Below the pieces are notes generated by a model. The model was not told where the DNA came from. It saw only the letters and a list, made by a program, of their open reading frames with translations, and made no database searches. From positions 47,831 through 111,830 of the forward strand of contig DAHUYL010000056.1 of the NCBI GenBank assembly GCA_027315255.1: a DNA stretch of 64,000 bases, written 5' to 3'. Numbering within the stretch: position 1 is the stretch's first letter; every line of letters starts with the position of its first letter. The position numbers and the translations under genes were made by a program. The DNA is from Solirubrobacterales bacterium (lineage in GTDB: Bacteria; Actinomycetota; Thermoleophilia; Solirubrobacterales; Solirubrobacteraceae). This document shows, one piece after another, positions 51,612-61,844 of this stretch.

Positions 51612-52831
51612 CAGGACCCCTGGAAGCGGCCGTCGGCGTAGATCACCCGCTCGCTGCCGTCCCGCAGCGCCGCGGTGACCGTCCGGTCCGTCGTCGAGAC
51701 GATGTCGGTGTGGACGGCGGAGGCGTTGAAGCCGAGCCGGTCCCACTCGTCTTGCGAGATGTGCGCCGAATCGCCGTCGTAGCACGCGTGGATCGAGTAG
51801 CCGACGGCGATGTGCGTGTTGCCGAACGGGCCGCCGGTGTTCTCGTCGTACAGGGTGTTGGCCATGAACCGGCGGATCGGGGAGAGACGGGCGTCGGTCA
51901 GCGAGAACTCGCCGATCCGGTCGGCGCCCTCGCTCGCGAGCATCTCCCTCAGCAGCGACTCGTTCTCCGAAGCGCGGGCGGCGCTCACATGGCCGGCGGC
52001 GAACTCGAGCTCGACGCCGCGGATCAGCGAGCCGTAGACGTACAGCGGCTCGCTGAAGCGGATCCAACCCTCCGTGCCGCGCCAGTCCGGCGATGTGAAC
52101 ACCTCGAAGCTCGGCAGATTGCGCCCGCCACCGCCGAGCCACCGGCGCCGCTCGCCCAGCGCCACCCACAGGTCGGCGTCCGGGCCGGTGACGTGCAGTC
52201 GCTCGATCGGGAGGCCGTTGAGGAACCGGCAATGCGCGTCGATCTGCGCGCCCACCTGGCGCCAGCGGGCGATCGGATCTCGGTCGTCGAGAAAGCAGGC
52301 GGCGATGATCTCGCCCCAGTACTCCTCGCAGGACATCCCCGCCTCGGCAGCCATCGCCTCGGTGCCGTAGAGCGCGATCGTCCAGCTGAGCTCGCCGGTC
52401 GCCTCCCGCTCCTGGATCCATTCGCTGAACTGCCGGCGGGAGCGGCGGTGGCGCAGAAGCGCCGCCGGATCGACGTCGCTCAGCGAGCCCGGATCGCTCT
52501 CGGAGTGGATCCGCAGCAGGTGATCGGCGTCGTCCAACAGCCCCCGCATGTAGCGCGCCGGGAAGAAGTCGAGCTGCTCGCCGCTCGCGATCTCGTAGAA
52601 GTCGCGCATCACGCTGACCCCGCCGCCCGCGTCGGGGCCGTACTGGCCGATCACATGTGCCCCCGCGCGCCACACGGCGCGGCACGCGGCGGCATACAGC
52701 GGCCGCGCGCCCTCCTCCGCCGACACCGAGACGACGTCACCCGCGGCGATCCCGGCACCGCCGCCGAGCGCGAACCCGACGAGCAGCTGCGCGTAGCGGT
52801 CGAGCTGCTCGCGGGAGGGCTCGAAGCTCAT
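51611..52831 (-). CDS. M29-family (AmpS/AmpT-like) aminopeptidase, first tandem copy
   Basis: A 406-residue metallo-aminopeptidase with the same family blocks as its neighbour: GGAGIAAGDVV, ALYGTEAMAAEAGMS, SFEVFTSPDWRGTEG, DRIGEFSLTDARLSPI, ANTLYDENTGGPFGNTHIAVG and SAVHTDIVSTTDR. All predicted metal ligands are kept. TAAGCT lies 8 nt before ATG 52831; its TAA is also the stop codon of hutI, so the peptidases can be expressed apart from the hut operon. Confidence 0.92.
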   Translation of the reverse strand: MSFEPSREQLDRYAQLLVGFALGGGAGIAAGDVVSVSAEEGARPLYAAACRAVWRAGAHVIGQYGPDAGGGVSVMRDFYEIASGEQLDFFPARYMRGLLDDADHLLRIHSESDPGSLSDVDPAALLRHRRSRRQFSEWIQEREATGELSWTIALYGTEAMAAEAGMSCEEYWGEIIAACFLDDRDPIARWRQVGAQIDAHCRFLNGLPIERLHVTGPDADLWVALGERRRWLGGGGRNLPSFEVFTSPDWRGTEGWIRFSEPLYVYGSLIRGVELEFAAGHVSAARASENESLLREMLASEGADRIGEFSLTDARLSPIRRFMANTLYDENTGGPFGNTHIAVGYSIHACYDGDSAHISQDEWDRLGFNASAVHTDIVSTTDRTVTAALRDGSERVIYADGRFQGS

Positions 52832-52839
52832 CGCCGCCG

Positions 52840-52845
52840 AGCTTA
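52840..52845 (-). promoter_or_regulatory. -10 box of M29 peptidase genes embedded in the hutI stop codon
   Basis: TAAGCT on the minus strand begins with the hutI stop TAA (52845-52843) and lies 8 nt before ATG 52831. Confidence 0.45.
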
Positions 52846-54033
52846 CGCGCTCCCCAGCGCGCCTGCCGCGAACCTCAGCTCGCCGCCCACCAGTGTCGCG
52901 GCGACGAGCTGCATGCCGGGCCGGTAGGCGATGTGGTCAGGTGCGGGGGCATCGAGCACGACCGCGTCGGCGCGGCAGCCGGGGGCGAGCCGGCCGATGT
53001 CGTCCCGTGCCAACGCCCTCGCGCCGCCGGCAGTCGCGGCCAGCAGCGCCTCGTCCGCGTTCATCCCGAGGTCACGGACCGCCAGCGCGATGCAGAACGA
53101 CATCGAGGTCGTGTAGCTCGAGCCGGGGTTGGTGTTCGTCGCGAGCGCGACGCGGACGCCCGCGTCGATCGCGCGGCGCGCATCGGGGTAGCGCTGGCGG
53201 GTCGCAAAGTCGGTCGCCGGCAGGAACGTCGCGACCGTCCCCGATCCCGCCAGCGCCGCCAGATCCGCGTCGCTCAGGTACGTGCAGTGGTCGGCCGAGG
53301 CGGCGCCGAGCTCGCACGCCAACTGCACGCCGGGCCCGAACCCGAGCTGATTGGCGTGCACCCGCAGCCCGAGGCCGGCACCGCGTCCAGCCTCGAGCAC
53401 GGCTCGCGACTGATCCTCATCGAACGCGCCGCGCTCGCAGAACACGTCGACCCACCGCACGGAGCCGCGACACGCAGCCAGCATCTCGCCGCAGACGAGC
53501 GCGACGTACTCGTCGGCCCGACCGAGGAACTCCGGCGGGACGGCGTGCGCGCCGAGGAAGGTGCCGTCGTCGGTCAGCTCGGCCGCGAGCGCGCACAGCC
53601 GCGCCTCGCCGTCGACCGTCAGCGCGTAGCCCGACTTGACCTCGCAGTGGGTGATCCCGGCGCGCAGCTGCTGGCCCCGCCGCGCCGCCGCCAGCGCGCG
53701 CAGCTCGTCCCGAGAGGCCGCGCGGGTCGCCGCGACCGTGGTCAGGATCCCGCCGGCTTCGTATGGCGCACCGGCCATCCGCGCGGAGAACTCGGCCGCA
53801 CGGTCGCCGGCGAACACGAGGTGCGTGTGGCTGTCGACGAACCCCGGGATCACGCAGCGCCCGCCGGCGTCGAGCCGCGCGTCGGCGGCGGCGTGCCCGG
53901 CGCGCTCGATCGCGGCCACCCGGCCGCCCTCGATCACGAGCGCGGCGTCGCGGACGAGCCCCAAAGGCCCGTCGCCGAGCGACGGCTCGCACGTGACGAG
54001 CAATCCGATCCGGTCGATCGCGAGCGAGCTCAT
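52843..54033 (-). CDS. hutI: Imidazolonepropionase
   Basis: From ATG 54033 the protein has 396 residues. It hydrolyses imidazolone propionate to N-formimino-L-glutamate, step three of histidine degradation. Metal and substrate blocks are [59 protein letters not shown] and ATNTNPGSS. Length matches HutI. Its start overlaps hutF by 4 bp (ATGA). It is the last gene of the hut operon. Confidence 0.95.
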   Translation of the reverse strand: MSSLAIDRIGLLVTCEPSLGDGPLGLVRDAALVIEGGRVAAIERAGHAAADARLDAGGRCVIPGFVDSHTHLVFAGDRAAEFSARMAGAPYEAGGILTTVAATRAASRDELRALAAARRGQQLRAGITHCEVKSGYALTVDGEARLCALAAELTDDGTFLGAHAVPPEFLGRADEYVALVCGEMLAACRGSVRWVDVFCERGAFDEDQSRAVLEAGRGAGLGLRVHANQLGFGPGVQLACELGAASADHCTYLSDADLAALAGSGTVATFLPATDFATRQRYPDARRAIDAGVRVALATNTNPGSSYTTSMSFCIALAVRDLGMNADEALLAATAGGARALARDDIGRLAPGCRADAVVLDAPAPDHIAYRPGMQLVAATLVGGELRFAAGALGSA

Positions 54034-55262
54034 CGCGGGATCGCGGCCGACAGCTCGGCGGCCACCGCCGCCGGGTCGAGCGCGAGCTGCCTGCCGCCGA
54101 CGATCACCGCGCCGATGTCCTCCCGGGTGGCGGCGAACACGACCGCCTCGAGCGCGTCGGCGCGGCGCGTCCCGGCCAGGCGCGGCCCGTCGAGCCGCAC
54201 GCTGACGAGGTCGGCGAGCGCGCCGGTCGCGATCTGCCCGCCCTCGGGCCAGCCGAGGCTCGTGTAGCCGTTCCCGGTCGCCGCTCCAAGCAGCGCCGCT
54301 GCCGCGTGGTTGCCGCGCACGCCGGTGCGCAGCCGCTCGTCGAGCTCGACCGCGCGCGCCTCCTCGAACACGTCGATCACGGCGTTCGAGTCGGTCCCGA
54401 GCGCCAGCGGCCCCGGCGGATGGCCGATCCCGTCGGCGAGGTCGCGCTCGGTGCTCGGGCACATGCAGACGCTCGCGCCCGCGTCGCGCAGCAGCTCTGC
54501 ATCCCCCTCGAGCAGGTGCGTCGCATGCACTGCCGTGAACCGCTCGCCGACCGCCCCTGCGCCCGCCAGCAGCGCGAGCGGCGAGACCCCGTGGCGGCGC
54601 AGGCAATCCTCGTTCTCCGCGGGCTGCTCGGACACGTGGGCGTGCAGCGGCATGCCGCGCTCGGCGGCGAACGCGGCGACGATCGCGGCGGCGGCCGGGT
54701 CGACCGCCCGCACGCTGTGGATCGCGGCGCCGAGCCGAACCTCCCGTCCGGGCTCGATCGAGTCGACGCGCGCCGCCCAGGCGTGCGCCGAGGCGTCGTG
54801 GAACCGCTCGAGCCCGCCGTGCAGGTAGCAGGCGTCGAGCAGCGTGATCCGGATCCCCGCGTCGGCGGCCGCGCGCATCAGCGCCTCTGAGCGGTGCAGG
54901 TAGTCGAACTCGCCGACGAGCGTGATCCCCGCCAGCGCCATCTCGGCGAACGTGGCGCGCGCGAGCCGGTAGAGCGCGTCGTCGTCGAGCGTGTCGGCGA
55001 GCGCGTACATCTGCTCGCGCCAGGTCCAGAACGACCCCCGATCGGCGGCCTGGGCCCGGCTCCGCAACGCCCGTTGGAACGCGTGCGAGTGCGCGTTCGC
55101 CAGCCCGGGCAGGGTCAGGCCCGGCAGAACGGTGGCTTCGGGGGTGGTGGCATGGTGAGCCACCACCCCCGAGACGAACCCCTGCTCATCGACGTCGATC
55201 AGCACGCCGGGCACGGGCGCTTCGCCGCCAAGCCACGCGAGCTCGCACCAGTACGCGCTCAC
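54030..55262 (-). CDS. hutF: Formimidoylglutamate deiminase
   Basis: The protein has 410 residues from GTG 55262. An amidohydrolase that turns N-formimino-L-glutamate into N-formyl-L-glutamate and ammonia. Blocks are [19 protein letters not shown] (HxH metal pair), [61 protein letters not shown] and [15 protein letters not shown], all of the HutF type. Its presence fixes the five-step route that needs an N-formylglutamate deformylase. It overlaps def and hutI by 4 bp each. Confidence 0.93.
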   Translation of the reverse strand: MSAYWCELAWLGGEAPVPGVLIDVDEQGFVSGVVAHHATTPEATVLPGLTLPGLANAHSHAFQRALRSRAQAADRGSFWTWREQMYALADTLDDDALYRLARATFAEMALAGITLVGEFDYLHRSEALMRAAADAGIRITLLDACYLHGGLERFHDASAHAWAARVDSIEPGREVRLGAAIHSVRAVDPAAAAIVAAFAAERGMPLHAHVSEQPAENEDCLRRHGVSPLALLAGAGAVGERFTAVHATHLLEGDAELLRDAGASVCMCPSTERDLADGIGHPPGPLALGTDSNAVIDVFEEARAVELDERLRTGVRGNHAAAALLGAATGNGYTSLGWPEGGQIATGALADLVSVRLDGPRLAGTRRADALEAVVFAATREDIGAVIVGGRQLALDPAAVAAELSAAIPR

Positions 55263-55825
55263 CGGGGGAGCCCGGCGACGCGCGCGACGAACGCGTCGCG
55301 GTGGAAGCGCTCGAACGACTCCCACGTCATCAGCGTGCGCGGGTCGGTGACGCGGTCGAGGAACAGGATCCCGTCGAGGTGGTCGACCTCGTGCTGGAAG
55401 GTGCCGGCCGCGAGCCCTCGCCGGAGCTCCTCGCGCGGCTCGCCGCGGCGGTCGAGGTAGCGAGCGCGGACGGTCAGGTGACGGGGGACCTCGCCGCGCA
55501 GCCCGGGGACCGACAGACAGCCCTCGTTGATCTCGACCGTCTCCTCGCCGACCGGCTCGAGCTCGGGGTTGACTAGCACGGTCAGCGGGATCGGCGGCTT
55601 GTACGGGTAGCGGGGGTGGTCGGGCACCACCTCGACGACGGCGATCCTGACCGGCTCGGCGATCTGCGTGGCCGCGAGTCCGGCACCGCCGGCGAACCGC
55701 ATCGTGTCGATCAGGTCGTCGATCAGCGCCTGGATCGCGGGCGTGTGCAGCTCCTCGGGCGCCAGCTCGCGGGTGCACTGGCGCAGGGCCGGATGGCCGG
55801 CGGTGACGATCTCGCGGACGCTCAC
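55259..55825 (-). CDS. def: Peptide deformylase family protein inside the hut operon
   Basis: The protein has 188 residues from GTG 55825. All three peptide-deformylase motifs are intact: GAGLAATQ (47-54), EGCLS (Cys103 metal ligand) and QHEVDHLDG (His145, Glu146, His149). The enzyme class removes N-formyl groups using Fe/Zn. It overlaps hutU by 4 bp (GTGA) upstream and hutF by 4 bp downstream, so it is locked into the hut operon at the place where a hutG product is needed. It may be an ordinary peptide deformylase caught in the operon, or a paralog acting on N-formylglutamate. Motifs alone cannot decide. Confidence 0.93.
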   Translation of the reverse strand: MSVREIVTAGHPALRQCTRELAPEELHTPAIQALIDDLIDTMRFAGGAGLAATQIAEPVRIAVVEVVPDHPRYPYKPPIPLTVLVNPELEPVGEETVEINEGCLSVPGLRGEVPRHLTVRARYLDRRGEPREELRRGLAAGTFQHEVDHLDGILFLDRVTDPRTLMTWESFERFHRDAFVARVAGLPR

Positions 55826-57483
55826 GCCATCGGGATCCGGATCCCGCGCTCGCGCGCGACCTCCGCCGCACGCTCGTAGCCGGCGTCGGCGTGGCGCATG
55901 ACGCCCGTGCCGGGGTCGGTGCTCAGCACCCGCTCGAGCTTCTGCGCGGCGAGCTCCGAGCCGTCCGCCACGCACACCATCCCGGCGTGGATCGAGCGGC
56001 CGATGCCGACGCCGCCACCGTGGTGGATCGACACCCAGCTGGCGCCGGCGGCGGTGTTGACGAGCGCGTTCAAGCGCGGCCAGTCGGCGATCGCATCTGA
56101 GCCGTCGGCCATCGCCTCGGTCTCGCGGTATGGGGAGGCGACCGAGCCCGAGTCGAGGTGGTCGCGGCCGATCACGATCGGGGCCCGCAGCTCTCCGGAG
56201 GCGACCATCGCGTTGAAGCGCAGCCCCAGCCGGGCGCGCTCGCCATATCCGAGCCAGCAGATCCTCGCCGGCAGCCCCTGGAAGGCGATCCGCTCGCCGG
56301 CCGCGGTGATCCAGCGGTGCAGCGGCTCGTCGTCCGGGAACTCCTCGAGCACGGCCCGGTCGGTCGCGGCGATGTCCGCAGGATCGCCGCTCAGCGCGAC
56401 CCAGCGGAACGGGCCCTTGCCCTCGCAGAACAGCGGCCGGACGTAGGCGGGGACGAACCCGGGATAGTCGAACGCGCGCTCGAAGCCGCCGAGCCTCGCC
56501 TCCGCCCGGAGGCTGTTGCCATAGTCGAACACCTCGGCGCCGCGATCCTTGAAGCCGACCATGGCGGCGCAGTGGGCGGCGATCGCGCGGCGGGCGCGGA
56601 CGACGTACTGGTCGGGGTCCGTGCGACGCAGCTCGAGCGCCTCAGAAAGCGACATCAGGTTCGGAACGTAGCCGTTGAGGGGGTCGTGGGCGCTCGTCTG
56701 GTCGGTCACGATGTCGGCGGGGAAGTCCCGTTCGAGCAGCGCCGGGAGGACGTCGGCGGCGTTGGCCTCGAGGCCGACGCTCAGCGGCCGGCCGGCGGCC
56801 CGCGCCGCCTCGCAGCGGCGGATCGCGTCGTCGAGGTCGCTGGCTCGCTCGTCGAGGTAGCGGGTCCTCAGGCGGCGCTCGATCGCCGCCGGGTCGACCT
56901 CGACGCACAGCGCGACGCCGCCGTTCAGCGTGACCGCGAGCGGCTGCGCGCCGCCCATCCCGCCGAGCCCCGCGGTCAGCGTGACCGTGCCGTTGAGCGT
57001 GCCGCCGTGGCGTCGCCGCGCGATCTCGGCGAAGCACTCGTAGGTCCCCTGCACGATCCCCTGGCTGCCGATGTAGATCCATGAGCCCGCCGTCATCTGG
57101 CCGAACATCGTCAGGCCCTCGGCCTCGAGCCGGCGGAACTCCTCCCAGGTGGCCCACTCGGGCACGAGGTTCGAGTTGGCGATCAGCACCCGCGGCGACC
57201 ATTCGTGAGTGCGGAACACGCCGACGGGCTTGCCCGACTGGACGAGCAGCGTCTCGTCGTCGCGCAGCTGACGCAGCTCCGCGACGAGCGCGTCGAACGC
57301 CGACCACGAGCGGGCGGCGCGGCCGGTGCCGCCGTACACGACGAGCTCGTCGGGGTGCTCGGCGACCTCGGGGTCGAGGTTGTTCATCAGCATCCGCAGC
57401 GCCGCCTCCTGCGGCCAGCCACGGCAGCTGAGATCTGCGCCGCGCGGGGCGCGGACGGGGCGTGGGCCAGGGGCGTCGCTCAC
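55822..57483 (-). CDS. hutU: Urocanate hydratase (urocanase)
   Basis: The protein has 553 residues from GTG 57483. NAD-dependent conversion of urocanate to imidazolone propionate. Blocks include [99 protein letters not shown] and [18 protein letters not shown], all canonical. Length matches the family (about 550). Start overlaps the hutH stop (GTGA). The ORF extension to 58038 is false. Confidence 0.97.
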   Translation of the reverse strand: MSDAPGPRPVRAPRGADLSCRGWPQEAALRMLMNNLDPEVAEHPDELVVYGGTGRAARSWSAFDALVAELRQLRDDETLLVQSGKPVGVFRTHEWSPRVLIANSNLVPEWATWEEFRRLEAEGLTMFGQMTAGSWIYIGSQGIVQGTYECFAEIARRRHGGTLNGTVTLTAGLGGMGGAQPLAVTLNGGVALCVEVDPAAIERRLRTRYLDERASDLDDAIRRCEAARAAGRPLSVGLEANAADVLPALLERDFPADIVTDQTSAHDPLNGYVPNLMSLSEALELRRTDPDQYVVRARRAIAAHCAAMVGFKDRGAEVFDYGNSLRAEARLGGFERAFDYPGFVPAYVRPLFCEGKGPFRWVALSGDPADIAATDRAVLEEFPDDEPLHRWITAAGERIAFQGLPARICWLGYGERARLGLRFNAMVASGELRAPIVIGRDHLDSGSVASPYRETEAMADGSDAIADWPRLNALVNTAAGASWVSIHHGGGVGIGRSIHAGMVCVADGSELAAQKLERVLSTDPGTGVMRHADAGYERAAEVARERGIRIPMA

Positions 57484-59003
57484 GCGAGCTCGCCCACGGC
57501 CGCCTCGACGGCGGCGAGAATCGTGCCGTCCGCGAGCAGCCCGACGGCGGCGTCGAGCTCGGGTGCGAGGAAGCGGTCGGCTCCGGGACCGGGGACGCGC
57601 ACGCGCAGTGCCTCGAGCGCCGCGGCGGTCGCCTGCGAGGGCGCCAGCGGCGCGCGCAGCTCGATTGCCCGCGCCGCGCAGACGAGCTCGACCGCGAGGA
57701 TCCGCCGCAGGTTGGCGACGGCCTTGCGCAGCTTGCGGGCGGCGCCCCAGCTCATCGAGACATGATCCTCCTGCATCGCGCTCGTCGGCAGCGAGTCGAC
57801 GCTCGCGGGCGCCGCCAGCCGGCGGTTCTCGGCCGCGACCCCGGCCTGCGTGTAGTGGGCGATCATCAGTCCCGAGTCGACTCCGGGGTCGGCTGCGAGG
57901 AACGGCGGCAGCCCGTGCGAACGGGTCGGGTCGAGCAGGCGATCGGTGCGCCGCTCGGCGATCGCACCGACCTCGGCGGCGGCGATCGCGAGGAAGTCGG
58001 CGACGAGCCCGACGGGCGCGCCGTGGAAGTTGCCGCACGACTCGACGCGGCCGTCGGGCAGCACCATCGGGTTGTCGATCGCGGCGCGCAGTTCGCGCAG
58101 CGCGACCGCGTCGGCGAACGCGACGGTGTCGCGGGCGGCGCCGATCACCTGGGGGGCACAGCGCACGCTGTAGGCGTCCTGGACGCGGGGGTCGTTCACC
58201 CGGTGGCTCTGCACGATCGCGGAGCCGTCGAGCAGGCGCGCGAGGTTGGCGGCGCTGTCGGCCTGGCCGGGGTGGGGGCGCAGGGCGATCAGGTCCTCGG
58301 CAAACGCCCGGTCGGTGCCGAGCAGCGCCTCGACCGACATCGCCGCCGCCACGTCGGCGAGCTTCAGCAGCCGGCGCAGGTCGTGCAGCGCGAGGATCAC
58401 CATCCCGAGCGAGCCGTCGGTGCCGTTGATCAGCGCGAGCCCCTCCTTGGCGATCAGCGTCAGCGGCTCGATCCCGGCCTCGGCCAGCGCCTGCGCAGCC
58501 GGGCGGGGGCGGCCGGCTCCGGTGACCTCGCCCTCGCCGATCAGTGCGAGCGCGCAGTGGGCGAGCGGCGCGAGGTCGCCGCTCGCGCCGAGTGACCCGT
58601 GCTCGGGCACGACCGGCGTGATCCCCGCGCTCAGCAGCCGAAGGATCGCGTCGGCCACCACCGGCCGCGCGCCCGAGTAGCCCATCGCGAGCGAGCGGGC
58701 CCGCAGCAGCATCATCGCGCGGACGGTCTCGCGCTCGACCGGCGGCCCCATCCCGGCGGCGTGCGAGCGGATCAGCGCCCGCTGCAGCTCGACCCGGCGA
58801 TCGGCGGGGATCGGGACGTTGGCGAGCGAGCCGAACCCGGTCGAGACGCCGTACGCAGGCTGCTCGGACTCGGCGAGGTGGCGCACGACCGCGGCGGTCC
58901 GCTCCATCGCCCGGCGCGGCAGGTCCGCGAGCGTGACCGTCACGTCCCCGCGCGCGGCGGTGACGACGTCGGCCGGGGACAGGAGCGCCGGATCGAGCCG
59001 CAC
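57480..59003 (-). CDS. hutH: Histidine ammonia-lyase
   Basis: A 507-residue enzyme deaminating histidine to urocanate. The MIO cofactor forms from Ala-Ser-Gly at about 140-142 ([14 protein letters not shown]). Other blocks are [12 protein letters not shown] (catalytic Tyr), [11 protein letters not shown] in variant [28 protein letters not shown] and [16 protein letters not shown]. It starts the hut operon. TAGGGT ends 6 nt before the GTG, so the operon message is probably leaderless. Confidence 0.97.
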   Translation of the reverse strand: MRLDPALLSPADVVTAARGDVTVTLADLPRRAMERTAAVVRHLAESEQPAYGVSTGFGSLANVPIPADRRVELQRALIRSHAAGMGPPVERETVRAMMLLRARSLAMGYSGARPVVADAILRLLSAGITPVVPEHGSLGASGDLAPLAHCALALIGEGEVTGAGRPRPAAQALAEAGIEPLTLIAKEGLALINGTDGSLGMVILALHDLRRLLKLADVAAAMSVEALLGTDRAFAEDLIALRPHPGQADSAANLARLLDGSAIVQSHRVNDPRVQDAYSVRCAPQVIGAARDTVAFADAVALRELRAAIDNPMVLPDGRVESCGNFHGAPVGLVADFLAIAAAEVGAIAERRTDRLLDPTRSHGLPPFLAADPGVDSGLMIAHYTQAGVAAENRRLAAPASVDSLPTSAMQEDHVSMSWGAARKLRKAVANLRRILAVELVCAARAIELRAPLAPSQATAAALEALRVRVPGPGADRFLAPELDAAVGLLADGTILAAVEAAVGELA

Positions 59004-59009
59004 AGCGCG

Positions 59010-59015
59010 ACCCTA
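59010..59015 (-). promoter_or_regulatory. -10 box of the hut operon, leaderless type
   Basis: TAGGGT on the minus strand ends 6 nt before GTG 59003; no ribosome site is visible. Confidence 0.5.
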
Positions 59016-59105
59016 CCGAGTTGGCCCGGTGCCCTGCAGGCGCGGACCCGGATTCCGCCGGGGGCGGAATCCGGAGCGCGCGCCGCGAGACTCTTCAGGC
59101 GAGGC

Positions 59106-59804
59106 TCACGATTCGTCCTGGTCGGTCGACCCGGGATCGCTCTTGCGAGCGGCGGGATCGTCGCCCGCAAGCAGCCGGTACAGGGCCCGGCGGACCTCCT
59201 CGAGAAGCTCGGCCGCCCGCGCGACCTGATGCTGGTCGCCGTCCTGGAGCACCTGCATCGCCGCCTTCGCGGTCGACGCGATCGCCCGCTTGAAGTCGAC
59301 GTAGGCCTCGTGGATCTCGCCCTCGGGCTCCCACGGCGGCTTCTGATCGCCCCTTGCCTCGACCTGCTCGCGTCCCGCATCGGTGATCTCGAAGACTCGC
59401 CCGGAATCGATCGAAACCTGCCGGATCAAGCCCTCGTCCTCGAGCTGGGCCAGCGCCGGGTAGACCGATCCCGGGCTCGGGCGCCAGCGGCCGTCGCTGC
59501 GCTGCTCGAGCGCCTGCATCAGCTGGTAGCCGTTGGCAGGGCCGTCGAGATGCAGCAGGAGCAGCAGTGCCGTGCGGACATCTCCGCGCCGCCGGCGCCA
59601 GCGCGGGCCGCCGGGGCCGAACCCGCCGAGCTCCGCGAACATCGCGCCGAACGGGCCGACGCCCTTGGGGCCCCAGAACGGGCGGCCGCCACCGCGGTGG
59701 CCTCCGGGGCCGCCGAACGGTCCGCCCGGGCCCGGCTCGTCGGTTCCCTCGCCCGGGAACCGCGCGCGCGCGTGCCTCGTGTGAATGCCTTCGTTACACA
59801 TCAT
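59106..59804 (-). CDS. PadR-family transcriptional regulator
   Basis: A 232-residue regulator. A Gly/Pro-rich N-terminal extension of about 70 residues (GGPFGGPGGHRGGGRPFWGP) precedes the winged-helix PadR domain (VRTALLLLLHLDGPANGYQLMQALEQRSDGRWRPSPGSVYPALAQLEDEGLI seen as its blocks), followed by a dimerisation helix. AGGAGAT precedes the ATG. The Gly-rich head is seen in other actinobacterial PadR proteins. Palindromes over the promoter suggest autoregulation. No target transporter is adjacent. Confidence 0.9.
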   Translation of the reverse strand: MMCNEGIHTRHARARFPGEGTDEPGPGGPFGGPGGHRGGGRPFWGPKGVGPFGAMFAELGGFGPGGPRWRRRRGDVRTALLLLLHLDGPANGYQLMQALEQRSDGRWRPSPGSVYPALAQLEDEGLIRQVSIDSGRVFEITDAGREQVEARGDQKPPWEPEGEIHEAYVDFKRAIASTAKAAMQVLQDGDQHQVARAAELLEEVRRALYRLLAGDDPAARKSDPGSTDQDES

Positions 59805-59810
59805 CTGTAT

Positions 59811-59860
59811 CTCCTATCTATCGAGATAGGTCAACGATATATCGTTATCTAGCAGATGTC
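59811..59860 (-). promoter_or_regulatory. PadR promoter with two palindromic operators
   Basis: On the minus strand TTGACA (59860-59855), 17 bp, then TATCGT (59837-59832) make a good promoter. The perfect 14-bp palindrome AACGATATATCGTT (59831-59844) covers the -10, and CCTATCT-ATCG-AGATAGG (59811-59828) lies at the transcript start. A repressor bound there would block transcription. Confidence 0.65.
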
Positions 59861-60056
59861 AAGGGGCGTCGACCACGCTCGCCTGGGCCGCGGCGGCGAA
59901 GCCATCGAGCCGGAGACTGACCGGGCCGGCGCGGTCGGCGTAGCCGAAGCGTCAGACCACTGACCAGGAGGCGATCTGGAGCCCGGCCGGACGGTCGGGA
60001 GGCAACGTCGATCGTGGCGAGCGCAACCTTTGGCCCCGGAGCGGGTTCTATCTGGC

Positions 60057-61826
60057 ATGGCGCCGGCGCACCTGCCCGCGCCGCCGCGGTTCATGTCCAG
60101 GTGGATCGTCGCGGTGCTGCTGATCACGACGTCCACGCTCGTCGCGGGCGCCGCGCTCGCATCCCGCGCGCAGGCCGCTGGCAACCAGGTGGCGATCATC
60201 CAGGACGATGCGCAGCTGCTGACGAATCCGGTGGGCACGCTCCTGCGGTTTCGCCAGCTCGGCGCCCAGCAGGTGCGGGTCGCGCTGCGCTGGCAGTTGA
60301 TCGCTCCCGACCCCAACTCGTTCAAGGCGCCGGCGCACTTCGATGCGGCGAACCCGGCCGACTACCCGGCCCGCCTGTGGGCGCCGTACGACGCGATCGT
60401 CCGCGACGCGACCGCCGACCGGATCCAGGTGAACTTCAACGTCGTCGGCGGCGCGCCGTTGTGGGCGACCGGGCCGGGAATGCCGAAGGCGACGATGGCT
60501 CAGGGCTGGCCGTTCCACAACTGGGAGCCGAACGCGAACGACTTCTTCCAGTTCATGCGGGCGGTCGGAGAGCGCTACAGCGGCAGCTACAACCCGGGCA
60601 GGCGCCGGCTGATGCCACACAACAGGGGCGACCTGCCGCGCGTGGACTTCTGGTCGATCTGGAACGAGCCCAACTACGGTCCGAGCCTCGCCCCGCAGGC
60701 GCTCCCCGGCCATCAGCTTCCGGGCCACGTGCCGGTGCCCGCGAGCGGGCGCATGTACCGGGCGCTCGTGGCCGCCGCGTGGGCGGCACTGCACATGACC
60801 GGCCACGGCAACGACGGCTTTCTGATCGGCGAGCTCGCGCCGCGCGCGACGAACGTCCCGTTCGGCAACTTCAACGGGATGCTGCCGACCACGTTCGTCC
60901 AGTCGCTGTACTGCCTCGGCTCGAACTACCGGCCGCTGCGAGGCGAGCTCGCGACGCTCGAGGGGTGCCCGGCGAACCTCGCGGGGACACGCGCGTTCGT
61001 CGCTCGCAACGCGGGGCTGTTCAAGGCCGGCGGCTTCTCCGATCACGCCTACATGCGCTGGTTCCCGCCCAACCAGGAGGAGAACTACACATCCAACTCC
61101 GGGCAGCGTTACCCGCCCAGCGTGTGGTCCTCGCTGGTGCACGGCTTCTCCTCGTTCGGGACGATCGGGAACCTCACCTCTGCGCTCAACCGCTCGTTCG
61201 GGGCGTACGGCTGGAAGCGGCATCTGCCGATCTGGAACACCGAGTTCGGCTACATGACCGACCCGCCGAAGCGACCGAACAAGAAGGACCAATCTCCCGC
61301 CGTCTCGCCTGCAACGGCTGCCTACTACGACAACTGGGCGGAGTACCTCTCGTGGAAGAACCCCCAGATCGGGTCGTTCGAGCAGTACCTGCTGTTCGAC
61401 CCGCTGCGGCCCTCGTTCTCCAACAACTTCGGCGGCTACGCCAGCGGTCTGGTGTTCTACAACGGCCGCCCGAAGCCCGGCTACGCCGCGTGGCGGCTGC
61501 CGCTGTACATGCCGCATACGGTCGCCGGCAGCCGTTTTCAGCCGCTCGAGGTGTGGGGCGACGTGCGCCCGGCCTACTACCAGATGCTCGACCAGAAGCA
61601 TTCGCGCGTGACGACGCAGCTGCTGTTCAAGTCCGCGAGCGGTGGCGGCTACACGCTGCTCGACACCGTCACGATCCACTCGCGCCAGGGCTACTTCGAC
61701 GTTCACCTGAAGTTCCCGTCGAGCGGGACCCTGCTGATGCGCTGGTACTACCCGACTGACGCGTTGTTCGGTGCCGCCTCCGGGCAGGCGGTCTTCAGCC
61801 GGAGCATCAGGGTAACGGTCCGCTGA
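60057..61826 (+). CDS. Secreted GH-A-clan glycoside-hydrolase-like protein
   Basis: From ATG 60057 the protein has 589 residues; ATG 60093 is an alternative start at the signal peptide (MSRWIVAVLLITTSTLVAGAALA). The TIM-barrel domain shows LGAQQVRVALRW, FWSIWNEPNYG (likely acid/base Glu) and LPIWNTEFGYM (likely nucleophile Glu), the pattern of clan GH-A enzymes such as GH5/GH39. A C-terminal beta domain (about 500-589) follows. It probably acts on an extracellular polysaccharide, but the substrate is not predictable. The divergent gene is PadR, 250 bp away. Confidence 0.82.
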   Translation: MAPAHLPAPPRFMSRWIVAVLLITTSTLVAGAALASRAQAAGNQVAIIQDDAQLLTNPVGTLLRFRQLGAQQVRVALRWQLIAPDPNSFKAPAHFDAANPADYPARLWAPYDAIVRDATADRIQVNFNVVGGAPLWATGPGMPKATMAQGWPFHNWEPNANDFFQFMRAVGERYSGSYNPGRRRLMPHNRGDLPRVDFWSIWNEPNYGPSLAPQALPGHQLPGHVPVPASGRMYRALVAAAWAALHMTGHGNDGFLIGELAPRATNVPFGNFNGMLPTTFVQSLYCLGSNYRPLRGELATLEGCPANLAGTRAFVARNAGLFKAGGFSDHAYMRWFPPNQEENYTSNSGQRYPPSVWSSLVHGFSSFGTIGNLTSALNRSFGAYGWKRHLPIWNTEFGYMTDPPKRPNKKDQSPAVSPATAAYYDNWAEYLSWKNPQIGSFEQYLLFDPLRPSFSNNFGGYASGLVFYNGRPKPGYAAWRLPLYMPHTVAGSRFQPLEVWGDVRPAYYQMLDQKHSRVTTQLLFKSASGGGYTLLDTVTIHSRQGYFDVHLKFPSSGTLLMRWYYPTDALFGAASGQAVFSRSIRVTVR

Positions 61827-61844
61827 CAGAGGCCAGCTGAGGCG

